Shown here piece by piece: positions 9,242 through 18,064 of a stretch of DNA of 64,000 nucleotides; within the stretch, counting starts at the first letter, position 1, and the number at the start of each line of letters is the position of its first letter. A program made the position numbers and the translations under genes. Under the pieces are notes generated by a model, which worked only from the letters and a program-made list of their open reading frames with translations, was not told the origin of the DNA and did no database searches. Source of the stretch: Arcicella aquatica. Its GTDB lineage: Bacteria; Bacteroidota; Bacteroidia; Cytophagales; Spirosomataceae. The stretch lies in contig NZ_JAYFUL010000018.1 of assembly GCF_034928825.1 (NCBI RefSeq), positions 1 to 64,000 on the forward strand, given 5' to 3'.

Positions 9242-9349
9242 ATGAAAACAAAATGCCTCTTGACAAAGCAATTTTCGACAAATGTAAGCTCGAATATGCT
9301 CTTTAAAACAGCACAAAATATGCTTTTAGAAAGCTGTTGTTGTTGCTAA
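9242..9349 (+). CDS. 35-aa leader peptide ending Cys-Cys-Cys-Cys
   Basis: A short ORF starts MKTKCLLTKQFSTNV and ends LLESCCCC, with codons TGT TGT TGT TGC directly before TAA. It lies between a -7 box (9206-9213) and the TonB receptor start at 9439, leaving 89 bases after its stop. Runs of codons for one amino acid at the end of a short leader ORF are the mark of ribosome-mediated attenuation, and polycysteine leaders upstream of sulfur genes are known in actinobacteria. I infer that translation of the cysteine run senses charged tRNA-Cys and controls the receptor gene. A weak hairpin (9376-9390) lies downstream, but no clear terminator. Confidence 0.65.
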   Translation: MKTKCLLTKQFSTNVSSNMLFKTAQNMLLESCCCC

Positions 9350-9438
9350 ATCTATTAATAATTATACCACACAATCATCTGTTTTAGATGAAGATTCTTA
9401 AAGATTTTACAAGAAATATTATATAAAAAACAATTACA

Positions 9439-12006
9439 ATGAAACATTTTTTCAAGCTAGCTTTATTAATTGGAGTAATTCTTATTCCCAAATTTTTATC
9501 CGCCCAAAACGCACCTACTATCAATGCTACTATATCAGGTAGAGTTGTTGATTCACGCACTAATGAAATTTTAATAGGTGCTACAGTATCAATTAAAGGA
9601 ACTACTAATGGTGCAGCGACTGATGCAAATGGAGAGTTTGCACTTGTTACTGGTCAAAAACTTCCTTTTACTGTGGTTGTATCATTTGTGGGATATCAGA
9701 AAAAAGAAGTAATCGTAAGTGGAGATAAAATAGAAATCAGACTTGACGAAAACACCAATGAACTTACTGACGTTGTCGTGACTTCAAGACGTCGTCAAGA
9801 GTCTATTCAAGATATTCCTATTCCTATTTCAGTAATTAATGGTGCAAAAGCTGAAGATGCAGGAGCATTTAACCCTAACCGTTTGAAAGAATTGATTCCT
9901 TCGGTACAACTTTATTCATCAAATGGTAGAAATACAACGCTTAATATCCGTGGATTAGGTTCGTCATTCGGTCTTACAAACGATGGTATTGACCCGGGTG
10001 TTGGTTTCTATGTTGACGGTGTGTATTATGCAAGACCTGCTGCAACAGCGATTGACTTTGTTGATGTTGACCGTATTGAAGTATTACGTGGTCCACAAGG
10101 AACGCTATTTGGTAAAAACACTACTGCTGGAGCATTTAACATTACAACAAGAGCCCCAAGCTTTACCACAGGAGCAACTTTTGAAACCAGTTATGGAAAT
10201 TATAATTACATTCAGACAAAAGCCTCTATTACAGGCCCTATCAGTAAGAAATTAGCAGCGAGAGTTTCATTCTCGGGTACGCAAAGAGATGGAACAATCT
10301 TCAATACTACAACTTTAAAACCTACAAATTCCCTAAATAACTTAGGTTTTAGAGCTCAGTTACTTTATACACCATCTGAAAATGTAAATATTACTTTTGC
10401 TGGGGATAACGCTCGTCAAAGACCAGATGGAAATGCAACGGTTGTGGCTGGTGTTGTTACTACTCAGCGTGCTGCTTATCGTCAATTCAATGCTATTATT
10501 GCTGATTTGAATTATAAATTGCCAACTACCAATCCATTCGATAGAATCACAGATGCTGATGCCCCTTTAAGAGTTAATAACGATTTCGGTGGTGCTTCGA
10601 TTAACGTTGATGCTAAAATTGGAAAAGGAACTCTTACTTCAACCACAGCATGGCGTTACTGGATTTGGGACCCAACAAACGATAGAGACTTTATCGGTTT
10701 ACCAGTATTAACAAAATCTCAAGGTAACTCAAGACATGACCAATGGACACAAGAGGTGCGTTATGCAGGACAGTTCTCTGAAAAATTAAGTGGAGTTGTA
10801 GGTGTATTCTTGATTGACCAAGTATTAACATCTGACCCAGTTCAAACTGAAGAATCAGGTTCGGCACAATGGAGATTTGCACAAAGTTCAACTTCTGCTT
10901 TATGGAAAACCCCAGGATTATTTGATGGTTTTGGTACAAAAACAACATCACGTCTTCACACGTTAGGTGCTGCTGTATTTGCTCAAGCTGACTGGTCTAT
11001 TACAGATAAATTACACTTATTACCAGGTCTTCGTTTCAACTACGACAAAAAAGATGTTGATTACAAGCGTGAGGTTTACGGTGGCTTACAAACGACTGAC
11101 CCTGCATTATTAGCCTTAAAAAATGGGCTTTATACCAATCAGGCTTTCAACTTTAGTGTAAATGAAAATAACGTTTCAGGACAAATAACGTTAGCTTATA
11201 AACCAACTAAGTCATTAAATGCATTTGCTACTTATGCCAATAGTTATAAGCCAGTTGGCGTTAACTTAGGAGGCTTACCAACAGCTAATGGTGTAACATT
11301 AATTGAATTGGCAAGAGTAAATCCAGAATATGTAACACACTATGAAGTAGGGATAAAAACAAGACCAACTCCTCAAACTTCTTTAAACGTTACTATTTAC
11401 AACACAGACATCAAAGATTATCAAACACAAGTTCAAACGGCAGAAGTTGGTGTAAACAGAGGTTATTTAGCGAATGCTGAGAAAGTAAGAGTAAAAGGTG
11501 TGGAAGTTGACGGAAGTATTAGAGTAAGCGAACATTTATCTTTCACTGGTGCAGTTTCTTATACTGACGGAAAGTATGTTTCATTCAAAAATGCGCCAAT
11601 ACCATTGGAAGAAACAGGAGCAGCATCTGCTTTCAAAGATATTTCTGGTGGTGATTTACCAGGAATTTCAAAATGGGCTGGTTCATTAGGTGGTGAAATT
11701 ACTGGAAATGGTAAATTCTTAGACTTAAAAGGTAAATATTTCCTTGCGCTTGATGCTTATTATCGTTCTTCATTCTCTTCAAGTGCCTCACCATCAAAAT
11801 ATTTGAATATCGATGGTTATACCTTATTGAATGCTCGCGTTGGCTTCCGTGCATCAAACGGTATCTCTGTAATCATTTGGTCTCGTAATTTAACAAATAC
11901 AGACTATTTCGAACAATTATTACCTGCGGCTGGCAATGCTGGTCAATATGCGGCTGTGTTAGGTGACCCACGCACATACGGTGTAACACTTAGATACGCT
12001 TTTTAA
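9439..12006 (+). CDS. TonB-dependent outer-membrane receptor
   Basis: An 855-aa outer-membrane transporter powered by TonB. The order is: signal peptide ending LSAQ (about residue 23), a CarboxypepD_reg-like beta domain (residues 30-110, with SGRVVDSRTNEILIGATVSIK), a TonB box region near ELTDVVVTSRRRQ, a plug with LNIRGLG and VEVLRGPQGTLFGKN-type signature (here IEVLRGPQGTLFGKNTTAG), and a 22-strand barrel ending in RYAF with terminal Phe. It has no SusD-like partner, unlike polysaccharide SusC systems, so a small ligand such as a siderophore, cofactor or sulfur compound is likelier. The cysteine-rich leader ORF at 9242 hints at sulfur nutrition; this is inference. Confidence 0.92.
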   Translation: MKHFFKLALLIGVILIPKFLSAQNAPTINATISGRVVDSRTNEILIGATVSIKGTTNGAATDANGEFALVTGQKLPFTVVVSFVGYQKKEVIVSGDKIEIRLDENTNELTDVVVTSRRRQESIQDIPIPISVINGAKAEDAGAFNPNRLKELIPSVQLYSSNGRNTTLNIRGLGSSFGLTNDGIDPGVGFYVDGVYYARPAATAIDFVDVDRIEVLRGPQGTLFGKNTTAGAFNITTRAPSFTTGATFETSYGNYNYIQTKASITGPISKKLAARVSFSGTQRDGTIFNTTTLKPTNSLNNLGFRAQLLYTPSENVNITFAGDNARQRPDGNATVVAGVVTTQRAAYRQFNAIIADLNYKLPTTNPFDRITDADAPLRVNNDFGGASINVDAKIGKGTLTSTTAWRYWIWDPTNDRDFIGLPVLTKSQGNSRHDQWTQEVRYAGQFSEKLSGVVGVFLIDQVLTSDPVQTEESGSAQWRFAQSSTSALWKTPGLFDGFGTKTTSRLHTLGAAVFAQADWSITDKLHLLPGLRFNYDKKDVDYKREVYGGLQTTDPALLALKNGLYTNQAFNFSVNENNVSGQITLAYKPTKSLNAFATYANSYKPVGVNLGGLPTANGVTLIELARVNPEYVTHYEVGIKTRPTPQTSLNVTIYNTDIKDYQTQVQTAEVGVNRGYLANAEKVRVKGVEVDGSIRVSEHLSFTGAVSYTDGKYVSFKNAPIPLEETGAASAFKDISGGDLPGISKWAGSLGGEITGNGKFLDLKGKYFLALDAYYRSSFSSSASPSKYLNIDGYTLLNARVGFRASNGISVIIWSRNLTNTDYFEQLLPAAGNAGQYAAVLGDPRTYGVTLRYAF

Positions 12007-12039
12007 TACAACTGAATAATAAATACTTTAAGTAAAATA

Positions 12040-12077
12040 GACCTTCACCTTAGGAATACTTCCAAAAGGTGGAGGTC
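12040..12077 (+). terminator. Terminator of the receptor gene
   Basis: GACCTTCACCTT (12040-12051) pairs with AAGGTGGAGGTC (12066-12077) with one G-U pair; ATTTTATT follows. Confidence 0.75.
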
Positions 12078-12579
12078 ATTTTATTGTTATTAACATTCCC
12101 CCGATAGCCTGACTCACACCTTCAAAAATGCATTAAAATGGACAATGTTTTTAATCTCTAACATTCCAATGCCTTATAAACAGTAAATCCATAGCAGGTA
12201 TTCAAACCGATGTTATCTTAATATTACATTATTATTTTACCATGTTATTGCTAAAATAAGACCTTTATAGCTAAAATTTTATCAATTCTATTCCCTTAAT
12301 AAATACTAGAAGTAAAGAATTATTAAGTTATAGCTGTTAATATACTATCAATGTAAATGATATACTGCTCTTAATCAGTTGTATAAAAGCTTTAAAAATT
12401 ACAACGCCACATTATTTTCTTTATTAAAATACGAATAGTGATTGCTGTTTTTGATAAAATTGAAAAGATAAACTTATAAAATTGAGTTTTTTTAGGATTT
12501 CCTTGATTAATATTGTGAATAATTATTTAGTAACAGTAGTAAAACCGCCAAAATAACTTTAATCTTATTTCTGAATATT
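12078..12579. other. AT-rich intergenic region without visible gene
   Basis: About 500 bases between a terminator and the next gene. I see no ORF, tRNA or strong hairpin. The promoter of the DUF2520 gene must lie here; TAACTTTA about 25 bases before the start codon is a weak -7 candidate. Confidence 0.5.
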
Positions 12580-13377
12580 TTGAAAATCTCATTTATTGGT
12601 TCTGGAAACGTAGCTTGGCATCTATCTCAAGCACTAGAAAACATTGGTCATAGTGTAGAGGAAGTATATAGTCGCAACCCCAAACATGCTGAAGCACTTA
12701 CTAAATTGCTTTACAACGCGTCTGCCCATCATTCTCTTGATTTCAGGGATTCAGCGGCACAAATATTTTTTCTTTGTGTTTCAGACGATGCCATCTCTGA
12801 AGTAATCAAGCATTTAACCCTTCCACTAGACGCAATACTTATCCACACTTCTGGGAGCAAGTCGCTTCATGAAATGGATGAAATGCTTCGGGTATATAGC
12901 GATATTCCTATCAAAACAGGTGTATTTTACCCCGTTCAGACCTTTTCTAAAGTGTTCCACGTGAATTTTAGTACAATTCCCATCTGTATTGAGTCTGATA
13001 ATGAGAGTGTGGAAAACTTGTTGATAACTCTTGGACAAGAGCTTTCGGACATTACTTATGCCGTTAATTCAGAAGAAAGAAAAGTACTCCATGTGGCGGC
13101 CGTATTTGCTTGTAATTTCACCAATCACTTATTAGGAGTGGCTCAGGAGTTGATGGAAGAGAACGACCTTGAGTTTGATTTATTGAAACCGCTCATTCAC
13201 GAAACCGTTAGAAAGGCACTAGATTCTAAAAATATATTCAATGTTCAGACAGGCCCTGCCGTTAGGGATGATCAAAAAATAATTAATCAACATTTACTTT
13301 TCTTGAAACAATTGCCCGATTATCAACATATATATCGTGCTTTATCAGAAGGGATTTCTCATCAAAAACACAAATGA
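12580..13377 (+). CDS. Rossmann-fold DUF2520 protein
   Basis: A 265-aa dehydrogenase-like protein with an N-terminal NAD(P)-binding domain (GSGNVAWHLSQAL near residue 7) and a C-terminal all-helical DUF2520 domain. The family resembles pyrroline-5-carboxylate and ketopantoate reductases, but its reaction is not established. The start codon is TTG; KISFIGSGNVAW follows immediately, which fits the beginning of a Rossmann fold and leaves no room for another start. The stop overlaps the next start by four bases (ATGA), so translation of the KdsC-like gene is probably coupled. This pairing recurs in Bacteroidota. Confidence 0.88.
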   Translation: MKISFIGSGNVAWHLSQALENIGHSVEEVYSRNPKHAEALTKLLYNASAHHSLDFRDSAAQIFFLCVSDDAISEVIKHLTLPLDAILIHTSGSKSLHEMDEMLRVYSDIPIKTGVFYPVQTFSKVFHVNFSTIPICIESDNESVENLLITLGQELSDITYAVNSEERKVLHVAAVFACNFTNHLLGVAQELMEENDLEFDLLKPLIHETVRKALDSKNIFNVQTGPAVRDDQKIINQHLLFLKQLPDYQHIYRALSEGISHQKHK

Positions 13378-13889
13378 CTTTAGACGCTTTTAAGCAAATC
13401 AATACTTTCGTATTTGACATTGATGGTGTAATGACCGACGGTTCGGTACACGTTTTAGAAACGGGAGAACATTATCGTACTTTTCATATCAGAGATGGCT
13501 ATGCAATAGAACGCGCCGTGCAAGCTGGCTATCGCCTTTGTGTCATCACAGGCGGTAAACATGAAGGCGTACGCAAAAGATTACAGAACTTAAAAATTCA
13601 TGATGTGTTTATGGGTTCTGGCGGTAGAAGTAAAATCCAGATTTACCAAGATTGGTTGACAACATCTGGTATTCCAGAAGAAAATATCTTGTATATGGGC
13701 GACGATTTGCCCGATTATGAAGTAATGATTCGCCCAGCAGTGCTTTCAACTTGTCCTGCTGACGCTTGTGATGAAATTCTAGCGATTGCTAAATATATTT
13801 CTTCACAAAAAGGTGGAAAAGGTGCTGTTAGAGATGTGATAGAACAAGTAATGCGTGCAAAAGGAGAATGGATGAAGTTTGAGCAATAA
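13374..13889 (+). CDS. HAD phosphatase, KdsC-like (Kdo-8-phosphate phosphatase)
   Basis: A 171-aa capless HAD hydrolase of the KdsC class, which removes phosphate from 3-deoxy-D-manno-octulosonate 8-phosphate in lipopolysaccharide inner-core synthesis. Motif I is FDIDGVMTDGS (nucleophile Asp near residue 15), motif II VITGG, and motif III MGDDLPDYEVM. The length and the lack of a cap fit tetrameric KdsC proteins. It overlaps the DUF2520 gene by four bases. Related HAD enzymes act on other sugar-acid phosphates (for example the CMP-sialate pathway), so substrate is probable rather than certain. Confidence 0.88.
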   Translation: MTLDAFKQINTFVFDIDGVMTDGSVHVLETGEHYRTFHIRDGYAIERAVQAGYRLCVITGGKHEGVRKRLQNLKIHDVFMGSGGRSKIQIYQDWLTTSGIPEENILYMGDDLPDYEVMIRPAVLSTCPADACDEILAIAKYISSQKGGKGAVRDVIEQVMRAKGEWMKFEQ

Positions 13890-13938
13890 AGAATAGTAAT
13901 GGTTAACCTTTGGGTATAAACCGTGGTTTGGAGCAAAA

Positions 13939-14072
13939 GTGATATAGTCCAAAATCCTTTAGTCCTCCAAACAAAAAGCGGTAACCACAAGGGTTACCGC
14001 TACAAATATTCTAATGTAAAAGTCAAATGAGTTTCCTAAAGTCATACAGTCCAAAGTCCTTTAGTCTTCCAA
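13939..14072. repeat. Imperfect direct repeat, AGTCCAAA-TCCTTTAGTC type
   Basis: The 32-base stretch at 13939-13970 recurs at 14041-14072 with four changes. Shared core: CCTTTAGTC followed by Y-TCCAA. The copies flank the terminator hairpin between the two convergent genes. It looks like a dispersed intergenic repeat; function unknown. Confidence 0.6.
13977..14001. terminator. Hairpin between convergent kdsC-like and trpB genes
   Basis: AGCGGTAACC pairs with GGTTACCGCT around a five-base loop. It stands about 90 bases from each stop codon and could serve both directions, although no long T run follows. Confidence 0.6.
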
Positions 14073-14089
14073 GGAAATAACCCCAAAAA

Positions 14090-15280
14090 TTACTTTAAAT
14101 GCTTTTGATAAGTCTCTAAATCTTTATCTCCACGACCAGAAAGGTTAATTACGACTACTTCGTCTGGCTTTGCACCCAATTTTGATAACACTGCCAAAGC
14201 ATGAGCAGATTCCAACGCTGGAATAATTCCTTCTAATAATGAAAGCTCCATCGCAGCATCAATCGCTTCTTGGTCAGTTACATCAAAAAAAGTAGCTCTT
14301 TTACTTTCAAATAAATGCGCATGCATTGGTCCAATTCCTGGGTAATCTAATCCTGCTGAAATAGAATGAGGCTCAACTACCTGTCCATCTTCTGTTTGCA
14401 TCAGAATACTTCTGCTACCATGTAATACTCCTGGCTTGCCTAAAAAGGTAGTAGCTGCCGACAGTCCAGAATTAACGCCATGTCCTGCTGCTTCTGCCGC
14501 AATCAATTTTGTTTCTTCGTCGTGCAAGAAATGATAAAAAGCACCCGCCGCATTAGAACCTCCGCCGACACAAGCAATTACATAGTCTGGATTGGTCTTA
14601 CCTGTTTTCTCTTTCAACTGTACTTTTATCTCTTGTGAAATAACCGACTGAAAGCGTGCTACCATATCTGGGTAAGGATGTGGCCCCACTACCGACCCAA
14701 TGATATAATGGGTATCTACAGGATTATTAATCCAGTGACGCATCGCTTCATTTGTTGCATCTTTTAACGTTTTTGAGCCACTTGTTGCTGGTACAACTTT
14801 AGCACCTAACATTTTCATACGTGCTACATTAGGTGCCTGACGTTGAATGTCTATTTCACCCATGTAAACAATACATTCTAAGCCCATTAAAGCACACACT
14901 GTAGCGGTGGCTACACCATGCTGACCAGCACCTGTTTCTGCTACAATTTTGTGTTTGCCCAAACGTTTTGCCATTAATATCTGACCAATCGTATTGTTAA
15001 CTTTGTGTGCACCCGTATGGCAAAGGTCTTCTCTCTTTAAATAAACTGTCGTATTATATTTTTCAGAAAGACGTTTCGCTAAAAACAAAGGCGTTGGTCG
15101 CCCCACATAGTCTTTCAAAAGTGCTTCAAATTCTTGTTTAAACGAAGGCTCAGCCATAATGCTGAGGTAGGATACTCTTAATTCTTCAACATTAGGATAT
15201 AGCATTTCAGGAATAAATGCTCCGCCAAATTGTCCGTAATATCCTTTATCATTTACATTAAATGTTTCTGGTACTATCAT
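14090..15280 (-). CDS. trpB: Tryptophan synthase beta chain
   Basis: Pyridoxal-phosphate enzyme that condenses indole with serine in the last step of tryptophan synthesis, normally in a complex with TrpA. At 396 aa the length is standard. The PLP lysine is in HTGAHKVNNTIGQ near residue 95; the phosphate-binding loop is GGGSNAAGAF near residue 240. The N-terminus YGQFGGAFIPEML is the TrpB1 signature. It overlaps trpF by four bases. No trpA, trpC, trpD or trpE is in the window, so the pathway is split in this genome. Confidence 0.97.
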   Translation of the reverse strand: MIVPETFNVNDKGYYGQFGGAFIPEMLYPNVEELRVSYLSIMAEPSFKQEFEALLKDYVGRPTPLFLAKRLSEKYNTTVYLKREDLCHTGAHKVNNTIGQILMAKRLGKHKIVAETGAGQHGVATATVCALMGLECIVYMGEIDIQRQAPNVARMKMLGAKVVPATSGSKTLKDATNEAMRHWINNPVDTHYIIGSVVGPHPYPDMVARFQSVISQEIKVQLKEKTGKTNPDYVIACVGGGSNAAGAFYHFLHDEETKLIAAEAAGHGVNSGLSAATTFLGKPGVLHGSRSILMQTEDGQVVEPHSISAGLDYPGIGPMHAHLFESKRATFFDVTDQEAIDAAMELSLLEGIIPALESAHALAVLSKLGAKPDEVVVINLSGRGDKDLETYQKHLK

Positions 15281-15924
15281 ATCGATGTTAAGATTGCTTC
15301 TGTTGGTTTTAATATCTTGATTAATTCACTGATTTTTTCGATGTCTTTCAAGCCCGGCGCTAGTTCAAATTTACTGTTTACATCTAAAGAATGAATTTTT
15401 AAGCCTGTTAATTCCATGGCTTTAGAGGCATTGTCTAGGTCTATCCCTCCGGCTAAAAAAAATGGTTTGTCGTTATCATATCGGCGGAGCACCGCCCAAT
15501 CGAACATAGTGCCGTTTCCTCCTTTTAAATCCCCTTTGGTATCAAACAAAAAATAATCACAATAAGGCTTATAATTCAAGAGTTTCCCAAAGTTGAATTG
15601 ACTATCGATTGAAAAGGCTTTAATGATATTAACACCTTTGAATTTGAGGTTTCTACAAAAATCTGGCATTTCCTCGCCATGCAATTGAACATAGTCTAAG
15701 GCATACCTCTTTACTTTATCTAAAATATATGCTTGGGTTGCATTGACAAAAACACCTACTTTCTTTACAGTATGTGGAAATGATTTCAATAACTCTTCAT
15801 CTAGTTCCTCTCCGACAAAGCGGCTTGATTTTTCGAAAAAAATAAATCCCATATAGTCGGGACCAAGTTCAAGTAACTCTTTGATATTTTCAGCGTTACG
15901 CATTCCACAAACTTTTAGTCTCAT
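15277..15924 (-). CDS. trpF: Phosphoribosylanthranilate isomerase
   Basis: Amadori isomerisation of phosphoribosylanthranilate to the ribulose form in tryptophan synthesis; a cytosolic TIM barrel. The 215-aa product begins MRLKVCGMRNAENI with the catalytic Cys in KVCGMR. The catalytic Asp is in LDVNSKFE near residue 180, and FLAGGIDLDN is the phosphate loop. Its start follows a TAACTTTG -7 box, and its end overlaps the trpB start by four bases, so the two are translationally coupled. Confidence 0.96.
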   Translation of the reverse strand: MRLKVCGMRNAENIKELLELGPDYMGFIFFEKSSRFVGEELDEELLKSFPHTVKKVGVFVNATQAYILDKVKRYALDYVQLHGEEMPDFCRNLKFKGVNIIKAFSIDSQFNFGKLLNYKPYCDYFLFDTKGDLKGGNGTMFDWAVLRRYDNDKPFFLAGGIDLDNASKAMELTGLKIHSLDVNSKFELAPGLKDIEKISELIKILKPTEAILTSI

Positions 15925-15972
15925 CTTATCAAGTGGTCAAATACATTTTATTCATTTTGCTTAATTACTTAA

Positions 15973-15980
15973 CAAAGTTA
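15973..15980 (-). promoter_or_regulatory. -7 box of the trpFB operon
   Basis: On the minus strand TAACTTTG matches TAnnTTTG exactly and sits about 49 bases before the trpF start codon. No trp leader peptide with tryptophan codons is seen in this short leader. Confidence 0.45.
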
Positions 15981-16169
15981 GTGAAAATCAGCGATTTTTA
16001 TTACTCAACAATATAGAGAATCACAAGGTATTGCCCTGTTTTTCTCATAAAATTGGAATTATAATATTAACCTGATGTATATCTTGAAGGTTTAGGCTTT
16101 CTTCAAAAAAAAACTTTTTCCTAATTTATCCTTTCATAAGATGCTCGTTATTGGAGGCACAAACTAACG

Positions 16170-16628
16170 TTATTCATAAAAAACTGAAATCAATTCTGCT
16201 ACACAAGCAGGCTTTTCTTGCCCTTCTATCTCAAAAATACAGTTCATCGTTACTTTCAATCCTTTTGGCTGTACTTCTTCTGCTTCCAATACACTCGCTT
16301 TCATGCTCACTTTGCTTCCCGCTGGCACAGCCGTAGTGAACCTTATTTTATTGGCACCATAATTCAATCCCATTTTCACCGATTCAACCTTGAAAAGCTC
16401 GGCCATAAATTTGGGCGCTAATGATAATGTTAAGAACCCATGCGCTACAGTTTGTTGAAAAGGAGAATATTTCTTAGCCATCGCTTCGTCCACATGAATC
16501 CACTGAAAATCGTGGGTAGCTTTGGCAAAATCATTAATCATTGCCTGTGTAACAGTTGTGAAAGAGGTTGTACCGATTGTTGTACCAATACTATCTTTTA
16601 ATGCGAGAAGGTCTTTAAAAATTACCAT
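16170..16628 (-). CDS. MaoC-like enoyl-CoA hydratase
   Basis: A 152-aa single hotdog-fold protein of the MaoC/(R)-specific enoyl-CoA hydratase group. The hydratase motif with the catalytic Asp and His appears as DFAKATHDFQWIHVDEAMA (residues 30-48), followed by VAHGFLTLSLAPKF. It would hydrate trans-2-enoyl-CoA esters in fatty-acid turnover. It is monocistronic as far as can be seen. Some members act on other CoA thioesters, so the substrate is open. Confidence 0.9.
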   Translation of the reverse strand: MVIFKDLLALKDSIGTTIGTTSFTTVTQAMINDFAKATHDFQWIHVDEAMAKKYSPFQQTVAHGFLTLSLAPKFMAELFKVESVKMGLNYGANKIRFTTAVPAGSKVSMKASVLEAEEVQPKGLKVTMNCIFEIEGQEKPACVAELISVFYE

Positions 16629-16689
16629 TGTGAATAATTGGGTTGAAAATGATTGTCACAATTTACGGTTTTTGAACGAACAATAAAAA

Positions 16690-16718
16690 AAGCCTCCATT
16701 CCCGTAGGTTGGAGGCTT
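16690..16718 (-). terminator. Terminator-like hairpin, minus orientation
   Basis: AAGCCTCCA and TGGAGGCTT pair around an 11-base loop; on the minus strand the stem is followed by a run of T (plus-strand A at 16684-16690). It could end transcripts from 16940-17320 or insulate the MaoC gene. Confidence 0.65.
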
Positions 16719-16885
16719 CGTATCGCTAGAGGTTAAAAATTCAGTTAGTATTTCAGGCTGTCAGCAATTTTAAAAGGATTGTTGCTGATTTGTTGATTCA
16801 AAATAACAACAAAATTCTGAGGCATTATCTCAATGAAATGTTAATACTTGTTAATGAAATGTTAAAGTTATTACTGTAAAAGAAC
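16719..16885. other. Intergenic stretch with a short tandem motif
   Basis: Part of the 311-base gap between the MaoC and DUF6249 genes. Apart from two terminator hairpins, the only feature seen is the motif AATGAAATGTTAA, present twice close together near 16831-16870. No ORF. Confidence 0.4.
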
Positions 16886-16917
16886 AAAGCCTCAGCAATA
16901 CGATTTACTGAGGCTTT
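16886..16917 (-). terminator. Terminator of the DUF6249 gene
   Basis: AAAGCCTCAG and CTGAGGCTTT pair around 12 bases, 23 bases after the stop codon at 16940. The stem core AGCCTC is the same as in the hairpin at 16690. Confidence 0.7.
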
Positions 16918-16939
16918 ATTAGCATATTGCTAGGATATT

Positions 16940-17320
16940 TTAGTCTTTATTATTGCTATTTTTCTTATCAAGACTCATTTGATAGAAGTAGGAAGCTAAT
17001 AAACCCAACCCTCCAAAAACGAAAATCATTGAAAAATGAGCGGTGTCGTCATCAATGTTTACAAGGCTTTCTAAAAGGCTTCCCATTAATAAACCTATTC
17101 CAAAACCAATTAACACAAATCCCCAACGCAAAGAATGACTTGGGTTTACGTTAAAGCTTTTAGAGCTTCTTTCAGGTGGAGCAATTCCTTTGGCTATCAT
17201 CGCCATTTTTTCGTCGTTATCATACTTACGCAAGAACACAATCATTGTAAAAGTACCTATGATTGCTACAATTGGCACCATAATGCCAACGATGGGTACT
17301 AGGCTATCTAAATTTTCCAT
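16940..17320 (-). CDS. Small membrane protein, DUF6249-like
   Basis: A 126-aa protein with three hydrophobic segments: residues 9-30 (IVGIMVPIVAIIGTFTMIVFL), 65-87 (WGFVLIGFGIGLLMGSLLESLV) and 95-113. A short cytosolic loop between the first two contains the charged DEKMAMIAKG. Proteins of this layout next to ECF sigma genes are common in Bacteroidota and carry the label DUF6249. No function is known. It is divergent from the sigma-factor gene, with 145 bases between the starts, so they may share control. Confidence 0.75.
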   Translation of the reverse strand: MENLDSLVPIVGIMVPIVAIIGTFTMIVFLRKYDNDEKMAMIAKGIAPPERSSKSFNVNPSHSLRWGFVLIGFGIGLLMGSLLESLVNIDDDTAHFSMIFVFGGLGLLASYFYQMSLDKKNSNNKD

Positions 17321-17465
17321 TGTATAAAAAAGTTTTTTGTTTTTCGTGAATTTTTAAATTTTGCCGATATGATGTGATAAAATAGATTTAGGTTACAGGT
17401 ATTTTAAAAAATAAAAAAAAGTTATCTTAGTGTAACCTTTTTAGCGAATGTAGCATCCTATTCAT

Positions 17466-18035
17466 GTGAAAATCAAAGAAACAGATAATTCAATCATTCA
17501 GCGCATTTTGTCAGGTGACAAGTCGGGCTATAGAGAGCTCGCCAATCGTCATAAAGACTATGCCTTTACGGTTGCCTACAAAATTGTAGGTACACGTGAG
17601 GATGCGGAAGAGGTTGCTCAAGATGCTTTCATTCAAGCTTTTCATGCGTTACCTAGTTTTAATCAGGAAGCGAAGTTCACTACTTGGTTTTACAGAATTG
17701 TATTTAACGCAGCGTTGATGTTTAAGCGAAAGAAAAACATTATAGCAGAAGATATTACTTTATCTGAAGCTGCCCAAGAAGCTACCGCTGATACGAGCAA
17801 TGATTTAAAGACTAATGAGCAGAAAAAGTACATTCAGCAGGCCTTGAACAAGCTTTCGCCCGATGATGTTACGATGATAACGCTCTTTTATTTGAAGGAA
17901 CAATCTTTGGAAGAAATAGCCCAAATCGTCGGAATTTCAGCAGAAACAGTAAAAGTAAAACTTTGTAGGGCTCGCAAGCGACTAGGAGAAGAAATGAAAA
18001 GGATTTTAGGAAATGAAGTAAGAACATTAATCTAA
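17466..18035 (+). CDS. ECF-type RNA polymerase sigma factor
   Basis: A 189-aa sigma-70 family factor with only regions 2 and 4. Region 2 holds YAFTVAYKIVGTREDAEEVAQDAFIQ and FTTWFYRIVFNAAL; region 4 holds LEEIAQIVGISAETVKVKLCRARKRL. The start codon is GTG, with no nearby in-frame ATG before region 2. It is followed 29 bases later by a membrane protein with anti-sigma layout, and is divergent from a DUF6249 gene. The stimulus is unknown. Confidence 0.93.
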   Translation: MKIKETDNSIIQRILSGDKSGYRELANRHKDYAFTVAYKIVGTREDAEEVAQDAFIQAFHALPSFNQEAKFTTWFYRIVFNAALMFKRKKNIIAEDITLSEAAQEATADTSNDLKTNEQKKYIQQALNKLSPDDVTMITLFYLKEQSLEEIAQIVGISAETVKVKLCRARKRLGEEMKRILGNEVRTLI

Positions 18036-18064
18036 GTTTGGAAGATTTTCAAACGAACAATAAT

